The notes beneath the pieces were generated by a model, which saw only the letters and a list, made by a program, of their open reading frames with translations, did no database searches and was not told where the DNA came from. 28,368 nucleotides of DNA from a virus. The first letter of the stretch is position 1. Every line of letters starts with the position of its first letter. Both the position numbers and the translations under genes were made by a program. The stretch is from positions 1 to 28,368 of the IMG/VR virus record IMGVR_UViG_3300044617_001809. One strand, given 5' to 3'. This document shows, one piece after another, positions 1 through 7,638 of the stretch.

Positions 1-2
1 TC

Positions 3-872
3 TTACTTGACAATGGCGAGACGTGGCACGTTACTCCAAACAACGGTTCAGGTCAGGCGAACGTCCTTGCGGCGTGGGTCCAAGACGGTGGAAACATTGG
101 CCCGTTTGTGCCTCCCACTCCGGGCGCTATAGTTCCACCTGGGGCACTTATTTGGTTGGCTACTCCACAAGTTCCAGTCGGCTACCTTTTCTGTGACGGG
201 TCAGCGGTTAAACGGTTGCAGTACGCTAAACTGTTCACAGCCATCGGCACAACTTTCGGGGCCGGCAACGGCTCTTCTACATTCAACCTCCCAAACCTCC
301 GTGGAAAGATGATTCGAGGGTGGGGTCCAGTCAATCCTCTGGACTTAGACCGAAAGTTTGGAAGTGCTCAAGAAAGTCGACTTGGAGCCCACAGACACCC
401 AATATCTGATCCAGGCCACACACACATTGTTCAAGACCCTGGACATATTCACGCAGTTGCGGACCCCGGGCACACTCACCAAAGCGAGGATCCAGGCCAC
501 ACACACGCTGTGACAGACCCTGGCCACGCGCACAGCATCAGGATGTACGAGGATAACTTGCTTTTCGGGGTGCAATCGGGAATCAACCCTGTGATCCTCT
601 GCCCCTACTCCACGTATCTTGATACGCCGGGCGGCATACCTAACTACGGTTCATACTCACCTTTTACCGACGTCTCCTCCGCAAATCTGACCGTTAATCA
701 AGGATCCGCAAACCTTCTCACCGCTGTCGGTGAAGCAAATGTTTCCGACGAATTGAGTCCGGCATCTATCACTGTAGACCCCGCTCTCCTCAACATCTAT
801 GAGACGGGCAGTCAAGGAGGTGTTCGTACAGAGCCTGTCAATCTAACTCTCCTGCCGTTCATCCGCTACTGA
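3..872 (+). CDS. Tail fibre protein with collar domain and His-x-His repeats (5' end cut off)
   Basis: The reading frame is open to the window edge, so the gene starts upstream; the GTG at 108 is internal. Codons before it read LLDNGETWHVTP and then VLAAWVQDGGNIGPFVP, which matches SWIQAGNTVGDYVP in the next gene and shows they are coding. A phage tail collar domain (Pfam Phage_Collar type) is clear: PVGYLFCDGSAV, a LFTAIGTTFGAGNGSSTFNL stretch, then PNLRGKMIRGWG. After it come DPGHxH repeats at 390-533 and a C-terminal beta-rich part ending LLPFIRY, also shared with the next gene. Collar proteins are short tail fibres or fibre tips, as in T4 gp12. I infer a virion receptor-binding protein; the receptor is unknown. 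It is a tandem paralogue of the downstream gene. Confidence 0.85.
   Translation, partial: LLDNGETWHVTPNNGSGQANVLAAWVQDGGNIGPFVPPTPGAIVPPGALIWLATPQVPVGYLFCDGSAVKRLQYAKLFTAIGTTFGAGNGSSTFNLPNLRGKMIRGWGPVNPLDLDRKFGSAQESRLGAHRHPISDPGHTHIVQDPGHIHAVADPGHTHQSEDPGHTHAVTDPGHAHSIRMYEDNLLFGVQSGINPVILCPYSTYLDTPGGIPNYGSYSPFTDVSSANLTVNQGSANLLTAVGEANVSDELSPASITVDPALLNIYETGSQGGVRTEPVNLTLLPFIRY
390..533 (+). repeat. DPGHxH coding repeat (His-x-His motifs)
   Basis: The segment encodes HRH followed by five DPGHxH units spaced nine residues apart. The codons vary between units (gatccaggccac, gaccctggacat, gaccccgggcac) while the residues are kept, which points to selection on the protein. In T4 gp12 and gp37, HxH motifs from three chains bind metal ions along a trimeric needle. 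The same role here is inference. Confidence 0.8.
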
Positions 873-873
873 C

Positions 874-1785
874 ATGGTGCCAATTAAACTCGCACAATAC
901 GCCGACGTTGAGGGGATACTGCACTTCGTCCAGTATGAGGACGAAACACACGCGTTCGTATATGCAGACGACGACACCGTGGAGTCCGCTCAACTGAAGA
1001 GTTGGATCCAGGCCGGAAACACAGTCGGGGACTATGTGCCCATCATTTCAGGCGGCATCATCCCTGTGGCCACAATCATGTGGTTCTGTTCACAAAATCC
1101 GCCTGAGGGCTACCTGCTCTGTGACGGTAGAGAAATCAGTCGAGCACAATACACACAACTTTTTAGGGCCATCGGTGAGACTTTCGGTTCAGGGGACGGT
1201 TTCTACACATTCAACCTCCCGGACCTCGTAGGACGGTTTTGTCGGGGTTGGGGAGCTGGTGACCCACTAGATGAAGGTAGGGAGTTCGGCTCCTACCAAA
1301 AAGACGAAGTTGGCATCCACACTCACGATATGCCACCCACCACTCATACCCATGGAGTCACTGATCCCGGCCACACTCACACTGTGACAGATCCGGGTCA
1401 CTCCCACGCCGTGACGGACCCAGGTCACAATCACAGTGTGCTTGACCCCGGACATCAAATGCTTATCACTGAGCCAATTACCCACCAAGGCTGGATTTCA
1501 GGCTTCAGCAACCAAAACGTTGGCTGCATTCGAATGGGCGATCCACCTTCAGGCTGGTTTAGAATTAAAAACTTTGTTCTGAGTACCGACCGCAGTGAGA
1601 TGGTGGTGGCAAGTGACCCCTCTAATTTAGTCCTTGCAAACGCTCAGTCCAACGTGGCAACAATCAGCGCCTTTACTGGCATTACCATTAACACTGCAGA
1701 GACCAACATTCCTTTCACAGAAGTCGCCGGTGAGGCAGACACTCGTCCAGACAATATTGCTCTTCTTCCGGTCATTCGCTATTAG
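874..1785 (+). CDS. Tail fibre protein with collar domain and His-x-His repeats
   Basis: This 303-residue protein is complete and paralogous to the gene before it, whose stop lies one base upstream. Residues 1-60 are a small N-terminal domain. Residues 62-127 form a tail collar domain with PPEGYLLCDG, then FRAIGETFGSGDGFYTFNLP and FCRGWG. Residues 149-195 hold HTH, HTH and four DPGHxx units. The C-terminal region ends LLPVIRY like the neighbour. The collar domain plus metal-binding-type repeats suggest a trimeric short fibre or adhesin tip, as known for T4 gp12. No Shine-Dalgarno site is visible; close packing suggests translational coupling. The metal and the receptor cannot be read from sequence. 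Confidence 0.88.
   Translation: MVPIKLAQYADVEGILHFVQYEDETHAFVYADDDTVESAQLKSWIQAGNTVGDYVPIISGGIIPVATIMWFCSQNPPEGYLLCDGREISRAQYTQLFRAIGETFGSGDGFYTFNLPDLVGRFCRGWGAGDPLDEGREFGSYQKDEVGIHTHDMPPTTHTHGVTDPGHTHTVTDPGHSHAVTDPGHNHSVLDPGHQMLITEPITHQGWISGFSNQNVGCIRMGDPPSGWFRIKNFVLSTDRSEMVVASDPSNLVLANAQSNVATISAFTGITINTAETNIPFTEVAGEADTRPDNIALLPVIRY
1318..1455 (+). repeat. DPGHxH coding repeat (His-x-His motifs)
   Basis: It encodes HTH at 1318-1326, a second HTH cluster, three DPGHxH units and a decayed last unit, DPGHQ, which has lost its second His. The nine-residue spacing is the same as in the repeat at 390-533. The codons differ between units, so the repetition is mainly at protein level. Confidence 0.8.
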
Positions 1786-1794
1786 GGTAAAAGT
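1785..1794 (+). promoter_or_regulatory. GGGTAAAAGT intergenic element, copy 1
   Basis: The first G is the last base of the TAG stop of the upstream gene, and the next start lies 32 bases beyond the element. Nearly the same sequence is found at 5228, 10318, 11168 and 18274. The gap also contains an inverted repeat, TTAGGG at 1782-1787 and CCCTAA at 1811-1816. A phage late promoter is the leading guess; an RNA processing or translation signal is the alternative. Confidence 0.5.
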
Positions 1795-1826
1795 TTCATA
1801 ATTGAGCCATCCCTAACGCCGAGCGC

Positions 1827-2921
1827 ATGGCATTTACCCCTTACAACTTTCCAGACACCCCGTTCGACGGTCAACTCTACCCCAACCCTGCGGTTCCCGG
1901 TACTTTCCAGTACAAGTGGGACCTAACAAAAGGTGTGTGGGTGTTGGTTTCCGGAGCCGTGCTTCAGGTTCTGGGCAACGATCCTATTGTGATCACGGGC
2001 ACCGCTGCGGTTCCCACTGTCAACATCAAGCCCGCTACAATCAACAACGCTGGTTCGCTCTCAGCAACGGACAAACAAAAACTCGACAGCCTGCCTCCAA
2101 CAGTTGGTTCCGTGACACGGATCAACACCGGAGTTGGACTGACAGGCGGTCCGATCACGTCTTCAGGCACTCTCTCACTTGTTCCACCTTCTGGACCGAA
2201 CATCGGCGGGGTGAAAGCTGGTCAGGGAGTCACCATCCTTCCTGACGGAACGATCGAGTCGAATGCTGGTGTGACGTCTATCACTGCGGGTCCTGGACTT
2301 GGTGGTGGCACAATCACTGGCACTGGCACCATCTTCCTTCGCCCACCAACTGGCGGCATCATTGGTGGTGTGAAAGCCGGGAACAACATCACCATCTCCT
2401 CTGACGGCACAATCAGTGCGGCTGGTGGTGAGGGAGCGACAGGAGCATTCATCATCCTAGACGACATTGCTCCACAATTTGACGGGATTAAGACACAATT
2501 CACTTGTAGGGTGAATGGTGGAGCGCAGCTCGTTGACTCGGCTGCCAACCTCTTCATCGTTCTCGGTGGAATTTTGCAGCCCTCGCCTGCAACTTTCACC
2601 GTGATCAACAACGAAGACTTGAGGTTTGTCTCCCCTCCAGCGGCTGGAACCACATTTAGTGGCCGTCTGTTTGTTCCGAACGGTCAGTCGTTCCAAATCA
2701 TCGAGGATATCTCTTCGCAGTTCAACGGGGTCAACACCACGTTCCAACTGCGAGTTGGTGGGCAACCTTATCAGCCCGCAAGTCCAGCTCCCCTCTTCGT
2801 GGCAGTTGGTGGTATTCTTCAGACTCCCTACGTGGCCTTCACCACTAGCGCAAACAACATTGTCTTCAGTTCGGCACCGCCTGCTGGGGCTACTTTCAGT
2901 GGTCAGGTGCTAGGATTCTGA
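1827..2921 (+). CDS. Tail fibre protein, DGQLYP-type N terminus, two C-terminal bead domains
   Basis: The 364-residue product starts with a segment (residues 1-42) built around PFDGQLYPNPAVPGTFQYKW, shared with the genes at 2923, 3684 and 7639; I infer it is a virion anchor. Next comes a module with GSLSATDKQKLD, familiar from phage fibre shafts. Two cycles of (VTSI)TxGPGLxGGxIT...IGGVKAG...DGTI follow, at about residues 95-200. Two tandem bead domains of about 80 residues close the protein, at about 211-290 and 292-364. Each reads QFxG, then GGILQ, then PPAGxTFSG. No catalytic residues are evident. A trimeric fibre or adhesin role is inferred from composition and setting. It follows a GGGTAAAAGT element. 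Confidence 0.82.
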   Translation: MAFTPYNFPDTPFDGQLYPNPAVPGTFQYKWDLTKGVWVLVSGAVLQVLGNDPIVITGTAAVPTVNIKPATINNAGSLSATDKQKLDSLPPTVGSVTRINTGVGLTGGPITSSGTLSLVPPSGPNIGGVKAGQGVTILPDGTIESNAGVTSITAGPGLGGGTITGTGTIFLRPPTGGIIGGVKAGNNITISSDGTISAAGGEGATGAFIILDDIAPQFDGIKTQFTCRVNGGAQLVDSAANLFIVLGGILQPSPATFTVINNEDLRFVSPPAAGTTFSGRLFVPNGQSFQIIEDISSQFNGVNTTFQLRVGGQPYQPASPAPLFVAVGGILQTPYVAFTTSANNIVFSSAPPAGATFSGQVLGF

Positions 2922-2922
2922 T

Positions 2923-3684
2923 ATGGCCTTCAACTTCCCAAGCAACCCAACGGATGGGCAGCTCTACCCAGACCCTCCGGTTCCAGGCGCTCAGCAATAC
3001 ATCTACAACGGTACGAAGGAAGTTTGGCTCACCACAGCACGTGGCGTGCAACAACTCTTCGCCGAGCAGCCTATCTATCTGACGGGCACAGACGAAGCGC
3101 CGATCATCAACATCAACCCAGCCACCCCAACCGACGGTGGCTACATGACTGCCGCCGATAAGGACAAGCTTGATAAGCTCAAAATTGCCAACGGCACGGT
3201 AGAGGAGATCACAGCGGGTGTTGGCCTTGGCGCACCTCTGACGGGCGACAAGATCACCGTCACTGGCACCCTCGACCTCCTTCCACCAACTCCGGTCTCC
3301 ATTGGAGGTGTGAGAGAGGGCGACAACACCGTCATCTCCACGGACGGTCGACTCTCTGTCAAGCCTCCTTCCTCTCTGATCAACGGAGCTGTCCGTCAGG
3401 GGAAGGGACTTACCATCTCCGCCGACGGTGTGGCTTCCATCGCCAACGGTGGAACCTACACTCTTATTGACAGTTTGACCACTCAGTTCAACGGCACCTC
3501 TGTCGCCTTTGCGTTGAGAAGCGCGGGGATTCCCTTCTCTCCGTCGTCTCCAAACTCCCTTCTGGTTTTCATCGGGGGGATCGTTCAAATCCCCAACGTT
3601 TCCTTCACTGTGAGCGGTAGTACCATCACTTTCGGTTCCGCGCCGCCGACAGGAGCCACCTTTTACGCTGTCTCACTCACATAA
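2923..3684 (+). CDS. Tail fibre protein, DGQLYP-type, one bead domain
   Basis: This 253-residue protein is a shorter paralogue of the preceding gene, whose stop lies one base before this ATG. It keeps the N-terminal anchor-like segment (NPTDGQLYPDPPVPGAQQY), the TAADKDKLDKL module, an IGGVREG...DGRLS cycle, and a single C-terminal bead at about residues 181-253 (TQFNG, GGIVQIP, APPTGATF). Only one bead is present where the neighbour has two, so bead number varies by duplication or loss. Its stop overlaps the next start by one base (TAATG), suggesting coupled translation. A structural fibre role is inferred. Confidence 0.8.
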   Translation: MAFNFPSNPTDGQLYPDPPVPGAQQYIYNGTKEVWLTTARGVQQLFAEQPIYLTGTDEAPIININPATPTDGGYMTAADKDKLDKLKIANGTVEEITAGVGLGAPLTGDKITVTGTLDLLPPTPVSIGGVREGDNTVISTDGRLSVKPPSSLINGAVRQGKGLTISADGVASIANGGTYTLIDSLTTQFNGTSVAFALRSAGIPFSPSSPNSLLVFIGGIVQIPNVSFTVSGSTITFGSAPPTGATFYAVSLT

Positions 3685-4742
3685 TGGCTTACATCTTTCC
3701 AGTTAACCCAGTAGACGGCCAGCTGTATCCCGTCCCCGCCATTCCAGGGTCACTTCAGTACCAGTGGAGTTCGGCTCAGCGCAGCTGGTTGATCTACTCC
3801 CCACTGGGCGTGACCTCCATCACGGCGGTTCTCCCGCTCCAGGTGACGAACCCGACTGACGACGCCGTCATCAGCATCCTCCCCGCCACCGTCAACAACC
3901 CCGGCTCGATGTCGGCAGCTGACAAGGCGAAGTTGGACGGGATCCCGCCTGACGCGGCACCTGGTACGGTGACCCAGATCAACACAGGCCCAGGACTCGC
4001 CGGCGGTCCGATCACTGAGAGTGGCACTATCGATCTTGAACCGGCGACGAGAACCACTGAGGGTGGTGTGATCATTGGTGAGAACATTGATGTCGACGCT
4101 GCTGGTGTGATTTCCATTCCGGCCGCTCGATTTGGTGTCACGAGCATCAACATCGGCCCTGGTCTCATCGGAGCTCCGTCACCCATCGTCAACACCGGCA
4201 CCATCTCCGCCGCGCTCGCGACGCGTCTGACTGTCGGTTCGGTTCGAGTCGGTGCTGGAATCGCGGTGGCTCCTGACGGCACTATTTCAGTCGACGGTGC
4301 TTTGTCCAAAGCCCAGATTCTCGCCTACGCCTCCGTCTCCGTCGCTAACGCCTCCAGCCCACCGGTTTTCACCGTTCTCGAAAGCTACAACGTCTCAGCA
4401 ATCACTTGGGCAGGAACTACAACCTACCCCCGGGTTCGTGTCACCTTCCAGAACCCGTTGGTAAACACCAACTACGGAATTGTCAGTGGCGCCACTTCCG
4501 CTCAGACTTTCCCTCCAGCGTCGGGAACGAACCCACAAAGAAGTCAGGTCCTTAACTTGAGCAACAGGACAAACTCATACTTTGAACTTCAACTTTCCAC
4601 CTTAGCTGTGTCAAACGTAGTCACCAACGTGTCTAACACTACCCTTTGGAATGACTGGTCTAACACCGTCCCAGGCCCGGCAGGTGGTCCTGCTGGTATC
4701 GCCCAGTTTGACTTTGCGATCATCGACACCCCAGTGTTCTGA
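3684..4742 (+). CDS. Tail fibre protein, DGQLYP-type, distinct C-terminal domain
   Basis: The 352-residue product carries the same N-terminal segment (NPVDGQLYPVPAIPGSLQYQ), a GSMSAADKAKLDGI module and several GPGL.GGPIT...GTI shaft cycles. After about residue 210 it diverges from its paralogues. SKAQILAYASVSVAN leads into a beta-rich domain of about 140 residues with TYPRVRVTF and ending FDFAIIDTPVF, and no bead domain is present. The swap of a different C-terminal domain onto a common anchor and shaft is typical of receptor-binding fibres. The start overlaps the upstream stop by one base. Confidence 0.8.
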   Translation: MAYIFPVNPVDGQLYPVPAIPGSLQYQWSSAQRSWLIYSPLGVTSITAVLPLQVTNPTDDAVISILPATVNNPGSMSAADKAKLDGIPPDAAPGTVTQINTGPGLAGGPITESGTIDLEPATRTTEGGVIIGENIDVDAAGVISIPAARFGVTSINIGPGLIGAPSPIVNTGTISAALATRLTVGSVRVGAGIAVAPDGTISVDGALSKAQILAYASVSVANASSPPVFTVLESYNVSAITWAGTTTYPRVRVTFQNPLVNTNYGIVSGATSAQTFPPASGTNPQRSQVLNLSNRTNSYFELQLSTLAVSNVVTNVSNTTLWNDWSNTVPGPAGGPAGIAQFDFAIIDTPVF

Positions 4743-4744
4743 CC

Positions 4745-5233
4745 ATGGACGTTATCATTTATCCGGACCCCTCAAGTCCAGCACCCTCAAGGCTTCAGGT
4801 CGTCTTCCCAGCCAACGACACACTCGAAGAGTACGCTTTCAAGTACCTTGAGTCGTACTCGATTGACTACCTGACCGTGGAATACTCCACTATCCCACAG
4901 TCTCCATACATCGGCGCAGCACAACTCGTCGAGTTTGTGTCAGGAGATCCAGTTTACAGCTACGACCTGGACGAAGCCAAAGACATCGCTTCTGGAATCA
5001 ACTCCCGCTACTGGCAAAATCAGTACGACGCTGGGCTGCTCGGTGTTGGAATCACCAATGACTACCAACTGCAACTCGCAGTGGCAACTCCTGAGGGTGA
5101 GAGGACAGCTGATCAAATCGCTGCCATTGAGTTCATGTCCGGAATCAACGGTCTACAGACTGAAGTTCAAGACGAAATTGACGCCGCAACCACGGGTGAG
5201 GAGATCATTACTATCCTGAGCCAGCTCGGGTAA
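4745..5233 (+). CDS. Hypothetical protein in fibre array, possible fibre-assembly helper
   Basis: I do not recognise a family for this 162-residue acidic protein. It lies two bases after a fibre gene. It has no fibre repeats, signal peptide or membrane segment. The N-terminal half is beta-rich (VIIYPDPSSPAP, LQVVFP). The C-terminal end, EIDAATTGEEIITILSQLG, resembles the short helical ends of fibre-assembly proteins and the QINAATTTTQL segment of the protein at 12342. A chaperone for the neighbouring fibre would fit the position, but this is inference. Its TAA stop lies inside a GGGTAAAA element. Confidence 0.65.
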   Translation: MDVIIYPDPSSPAPSRLQVVFPANDTLEEYAFKYLESYSIDYLTVEYSTIPQSPYIGAAQLVEFVSGDPVYSYDLDEAKDIASGINSRYWQNQYDAGLLGVGITNDYQLQLAVATPEGERTADQIAAIEFMSGINGLQTEVQDEIDAATTGEEIITILSQLG

Positions 5234-5237
5234 AACA
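5228..5237 (+). promoter_or_regulatory. GGGTAAAACA intergenic element, copy 2
   Basis: The TAA of this element is the stop codon of the gene ending at 5233. It is the most divergent copy (C in place of the final G). It is followed by an imperfect palindrome, AAACAGTTTCAACTGGTTT, and the ATG at 5257 is 19 bases downstream. The role is the same as proposed for the copy at 1785. Confidence 0.4.
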
Positions 5238-5256
5238 GTTTCAACTGGTTTGAAAG

Positions 5257-7632
5257 ATGGCGAACGCTTTTACTAAGGCCCAATTTATGGAGCCACCGTC
5301 AACCTCGGCGGTGGGTCCAGTCCCCGTAGGTGCTGTAAAAGCGGGGAGTGGCATTCAGATCGCAGCTGACGGCACGATCAGCACCACTCAGGGTGGCGGA
5401 ACGATCCAAAACATCGTTTGCACCAACGGTATTCAAGGCGGTGGGTCCACTGCACAGGTGTTCATCGGTCTTTTGCCTCCCACTGAGACAACGATCGGTG
5501 GTGTTTACACGGTTGACGGCTCCGGTATCTCGATTGACACCAACGGCTTAATCCGTTCAGCTACTAACTACGTACTGACTCCTGGCAACGGTATTTTTCT
5601 GACCAACGTGACCCCTGGGGGAGCCACGGTCAACTTGAGGATTGCTGGTGCGGCGGCGAACAGCCTTGGTGGCATTTACGTCAACCCAACTCTAAACCCA
5701 GGCTTGGCCGTCTCTCCGGACGGAAGCCTGACACTCACGCCTCCTCAGAGTACGGGCATTGGTGGAGTCAAGGCGGGTGTTGGGTGCACGATCAGCGCAC
5801 TAACCGGCGAACTGAACTGCACGGGAACAGGAGGAACAATCACAGGTGTTGGCGCTGGAACCGGTCTTGGTGGCGGAGGCATCTCTGGAGCGGTTACCGT
5901 CTTCCTCCGTCCAGCCAACGCGACCACAATTGGTGGCATCTACCCTGGCGCAAACTGTACAGTCGACCCTGACGGTAAACTCAACGTTGACAGCGGAGCT
6001 CTTGGCGTTTTAAGTGTTAACGCCGCGCCGGGAAGTGCCATTGTCGTTACTGGCACCTCCGCTGACCCACTCGTTGGAGTGAACGTGGCGAGCACCACTG
6101 GTGACGGTGTGGTCACCATTGTGGACTCCACTTCTTCCACTCAAGTGGCTGGCTTTGCAGCCTCACCAAACTCGGTGAAGACGGTGGCTGACGCTGCCGC
6201 CTTAAAACTCCCCTTCACTGGGGGACAAATGACGGGTCTCATCGGTTTCCAAGCTGGTCAGACTTTTCCGGGAACTGTCAGCTCAGCCGCCTTCACACAG
6301 ACTGGCGGACTTCTTGTTGGTGACTCGTCCCCTCCAGGCTACGCTCAGCTTCCTGTTGGAGCGGACACTTACGTTCTCTCCGCAAACTCGTCCGCACCAC
6401 TCGGACTTGAGTGGGTTCCGAGTGCCACTAGCCCAACCCTCCAAGTCGTCACCACCGCCGGCGCGACTACCAACGTAACAACCACGTTCAGTAGCTCCGC
6501 ACCTGGAGAAACGGGCCTCAAGACAGTGCTGTCTGGCAGAGCCGTCACGTTCTTTGACGGCACAAACGACTTCATTACGATTGAAAACCAACCGGGAGGA
6601 AGCCAAAGAGTAAACTTCGGACCGGTGGCGGGCACTACTGGTCTTAGCCTCTACAGCCCTCCTGGTGGCGAAAGTCCCAACATCCGGGCTCGTTCTTTCA
6701 CGGGGAACCTTACAATCTCCGGCGGTTCGCAACTCTTCTTCGAAAGCACCTCGGGTGACCCCTGGGGCAACTTCACAAGCACCGGGTTCACTGTCGACGT
6801 CCCGCTTACAGCCTCAGGTCTCAGTTACCCGAGCGTTGACGGTGCCGCAGGTTCCGCAATGACGACGAACGGCGCGGGAGTTCTGAGTTTTGCTCCCGTT
6901 TTGCTGCTTGGCGGCGGAACGATGACCGGAAACATTACGTTCAACGGGACTCAAACTTTCCCAGGCGTTCTCGTTAATGGGAGCATTGGCGGCTCTGGAG
7001 CGATCACCGTTGGCGGAACACCATCCAACCCAATTATCTCCGCAAACACTGCGACCTCTTCAGCTCTTGGTGTGGTTCAGCCCGACGGCACCACAATCAC
7101 GATCAATGGCAGTGGTGTGATCTCCGCCGCCAGTGGTGGAGCTTCGCTACCACTTGCTGGTGGCACGATGACCGGCAACATCGTGTTTGCTGCTGGTCAG
7201 ACTTTTCCTGGAACGCTCTCCTCCACACTGTTGGATGTTACGGGCGACATTGTTTTCGCTTCGGCCCCAAATACTCCCGCCTCTCTCCCAATTGGGGCGG
7301 CGGGTTCTATCCTTGCGGTTAACGGTGGAACGCCAGCCTGGCGCACTTCGACTCAACTCGACTTACTGACAAGTGCAGCGGCGTCAACCACTTACGCCCC
7401 ACTCAACTCCCCGACTTTCACTGGGCCTGTTACTGTTAACGCAGGCGGCGGAGCCGGGGCTAACGCCCTCGTAGTCAGTGGGGGAAACCTCGTCTTAGCC
7501 ACCTCTTTCACCCCTGCTTCTTCTAGCGATACGGGAAGCACTGGGGAATTAGCTTGGGACGCCAACTATTTGTATTTCTGCTACGCCCCCAACTCTTGGG
7601 GTCGCGTCGCCGTAGACCTGACTCCGTTCTGA
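5257..7632 (+). CDS. Large tail fibre protein, KAQ-type N terminus
   Basis: The 791-residue product begins with KAQFMEPPS and VGAVKAGSGIQIAADGTIS, an N-terminal segment shared with the genes at 10355 and 11219. The shaft is a long run of GGxGxG-rich cycles (GGIYVN, IGGVKAGVG, IGGIYPG). It also has three units of the GGxMTGxIxFxxGQTFPG type near residues 322, 551 and 635, a pattern common in long fibres of marine phages. The C terminus (about 759-791) is STGELAWDANYLYFCYAPNS then WGRVAV, a terminal motif seen in many phage fibres. No enzymatic motif is seen. I infer a long trimeric side or tail fibre. A GGGTAAAA element precedes it. Confidence 0.85.
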   Translation: MANAFTKAQFMEPPSTSAVGPVPVGAVKAGSGIQIAADGTISTTQGGGTIQNIVCTNGIQGGGSTAQVFIGLLPPTETTIGGVYTVDGSGISIDTNGLIRSATNYVLTPGNGIFLTNVTPGGATVNLRIAGAAANSLGGIYVNPTLNPGLAVSPDGSLTLTPPQSTGIGGVKAGVGCTISALTGELNCTGTGGTITGVGAGTGLGGGGISGAVTVFLRPANATTIGGIYPGANCTVDPDGKLNVDSGALGVLSVNAAPGSAIVVTGTSADPLVGVNVASTTGDGVVTIVDSTSSTQVAGFAASPNSVKTVADAAALKLPFTGGQMTGLIGFQAGQTFPGTVSSAAFTQTGGLLVGDSSPPGYAQLPVGADTYVLSANSSAPLGLEWVPSATSPTLQVVTTAGATTNVTTTFSSSAPGETGLKTVLSGRAVTFFDGTNDFITIENQPGGSQRVNFGPVAGTTGLSLYSPPGGESPNIRARSFTGNLTISGGSQLFFESTSGDPWGNFTSTGFTVDVPLTASGLSYPSVDGAAGSAMTTNGAGVLSFAPVLLLGGGTMTGNITFNGTQTFPGVLVNGSIGGSGAITVGGTPSNPIISANTATSSALGVVQPDGTTITINGSGVISAASGGASLPLAGGTMTGNIVFAAGQTFPGTLSSTLLDVTGDIVFASAPNTPASLPIGAAGSILAVNGGTPAWRTSTQLDLLTSAAASTTYAPLNSPTFTGPVTVNAGGGAGANALVVSGGNLVLATSFTPASSSDTGSTGELAWDANYLYFCYAPNSWGRVAVDLTPF

Positions 7633-7638
7633 TAACCC

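Noticed and set aside
390-1455. Short regular repeats considered as a CRISPR-like or non-coding array
   Set aside because: The units are in frame, vary at third codon positions, have no spacers and encode DPGHxH. They are protein repeats.
2896-3588. Minus-strand open frame of 230 codons opposite a fibre gene
   Set aside because: The plus strand encodes a clear fibre paralogue. The opposite frame is Gly/Arg/Asp-rich, as expected for a shadow of a repetitive gene.
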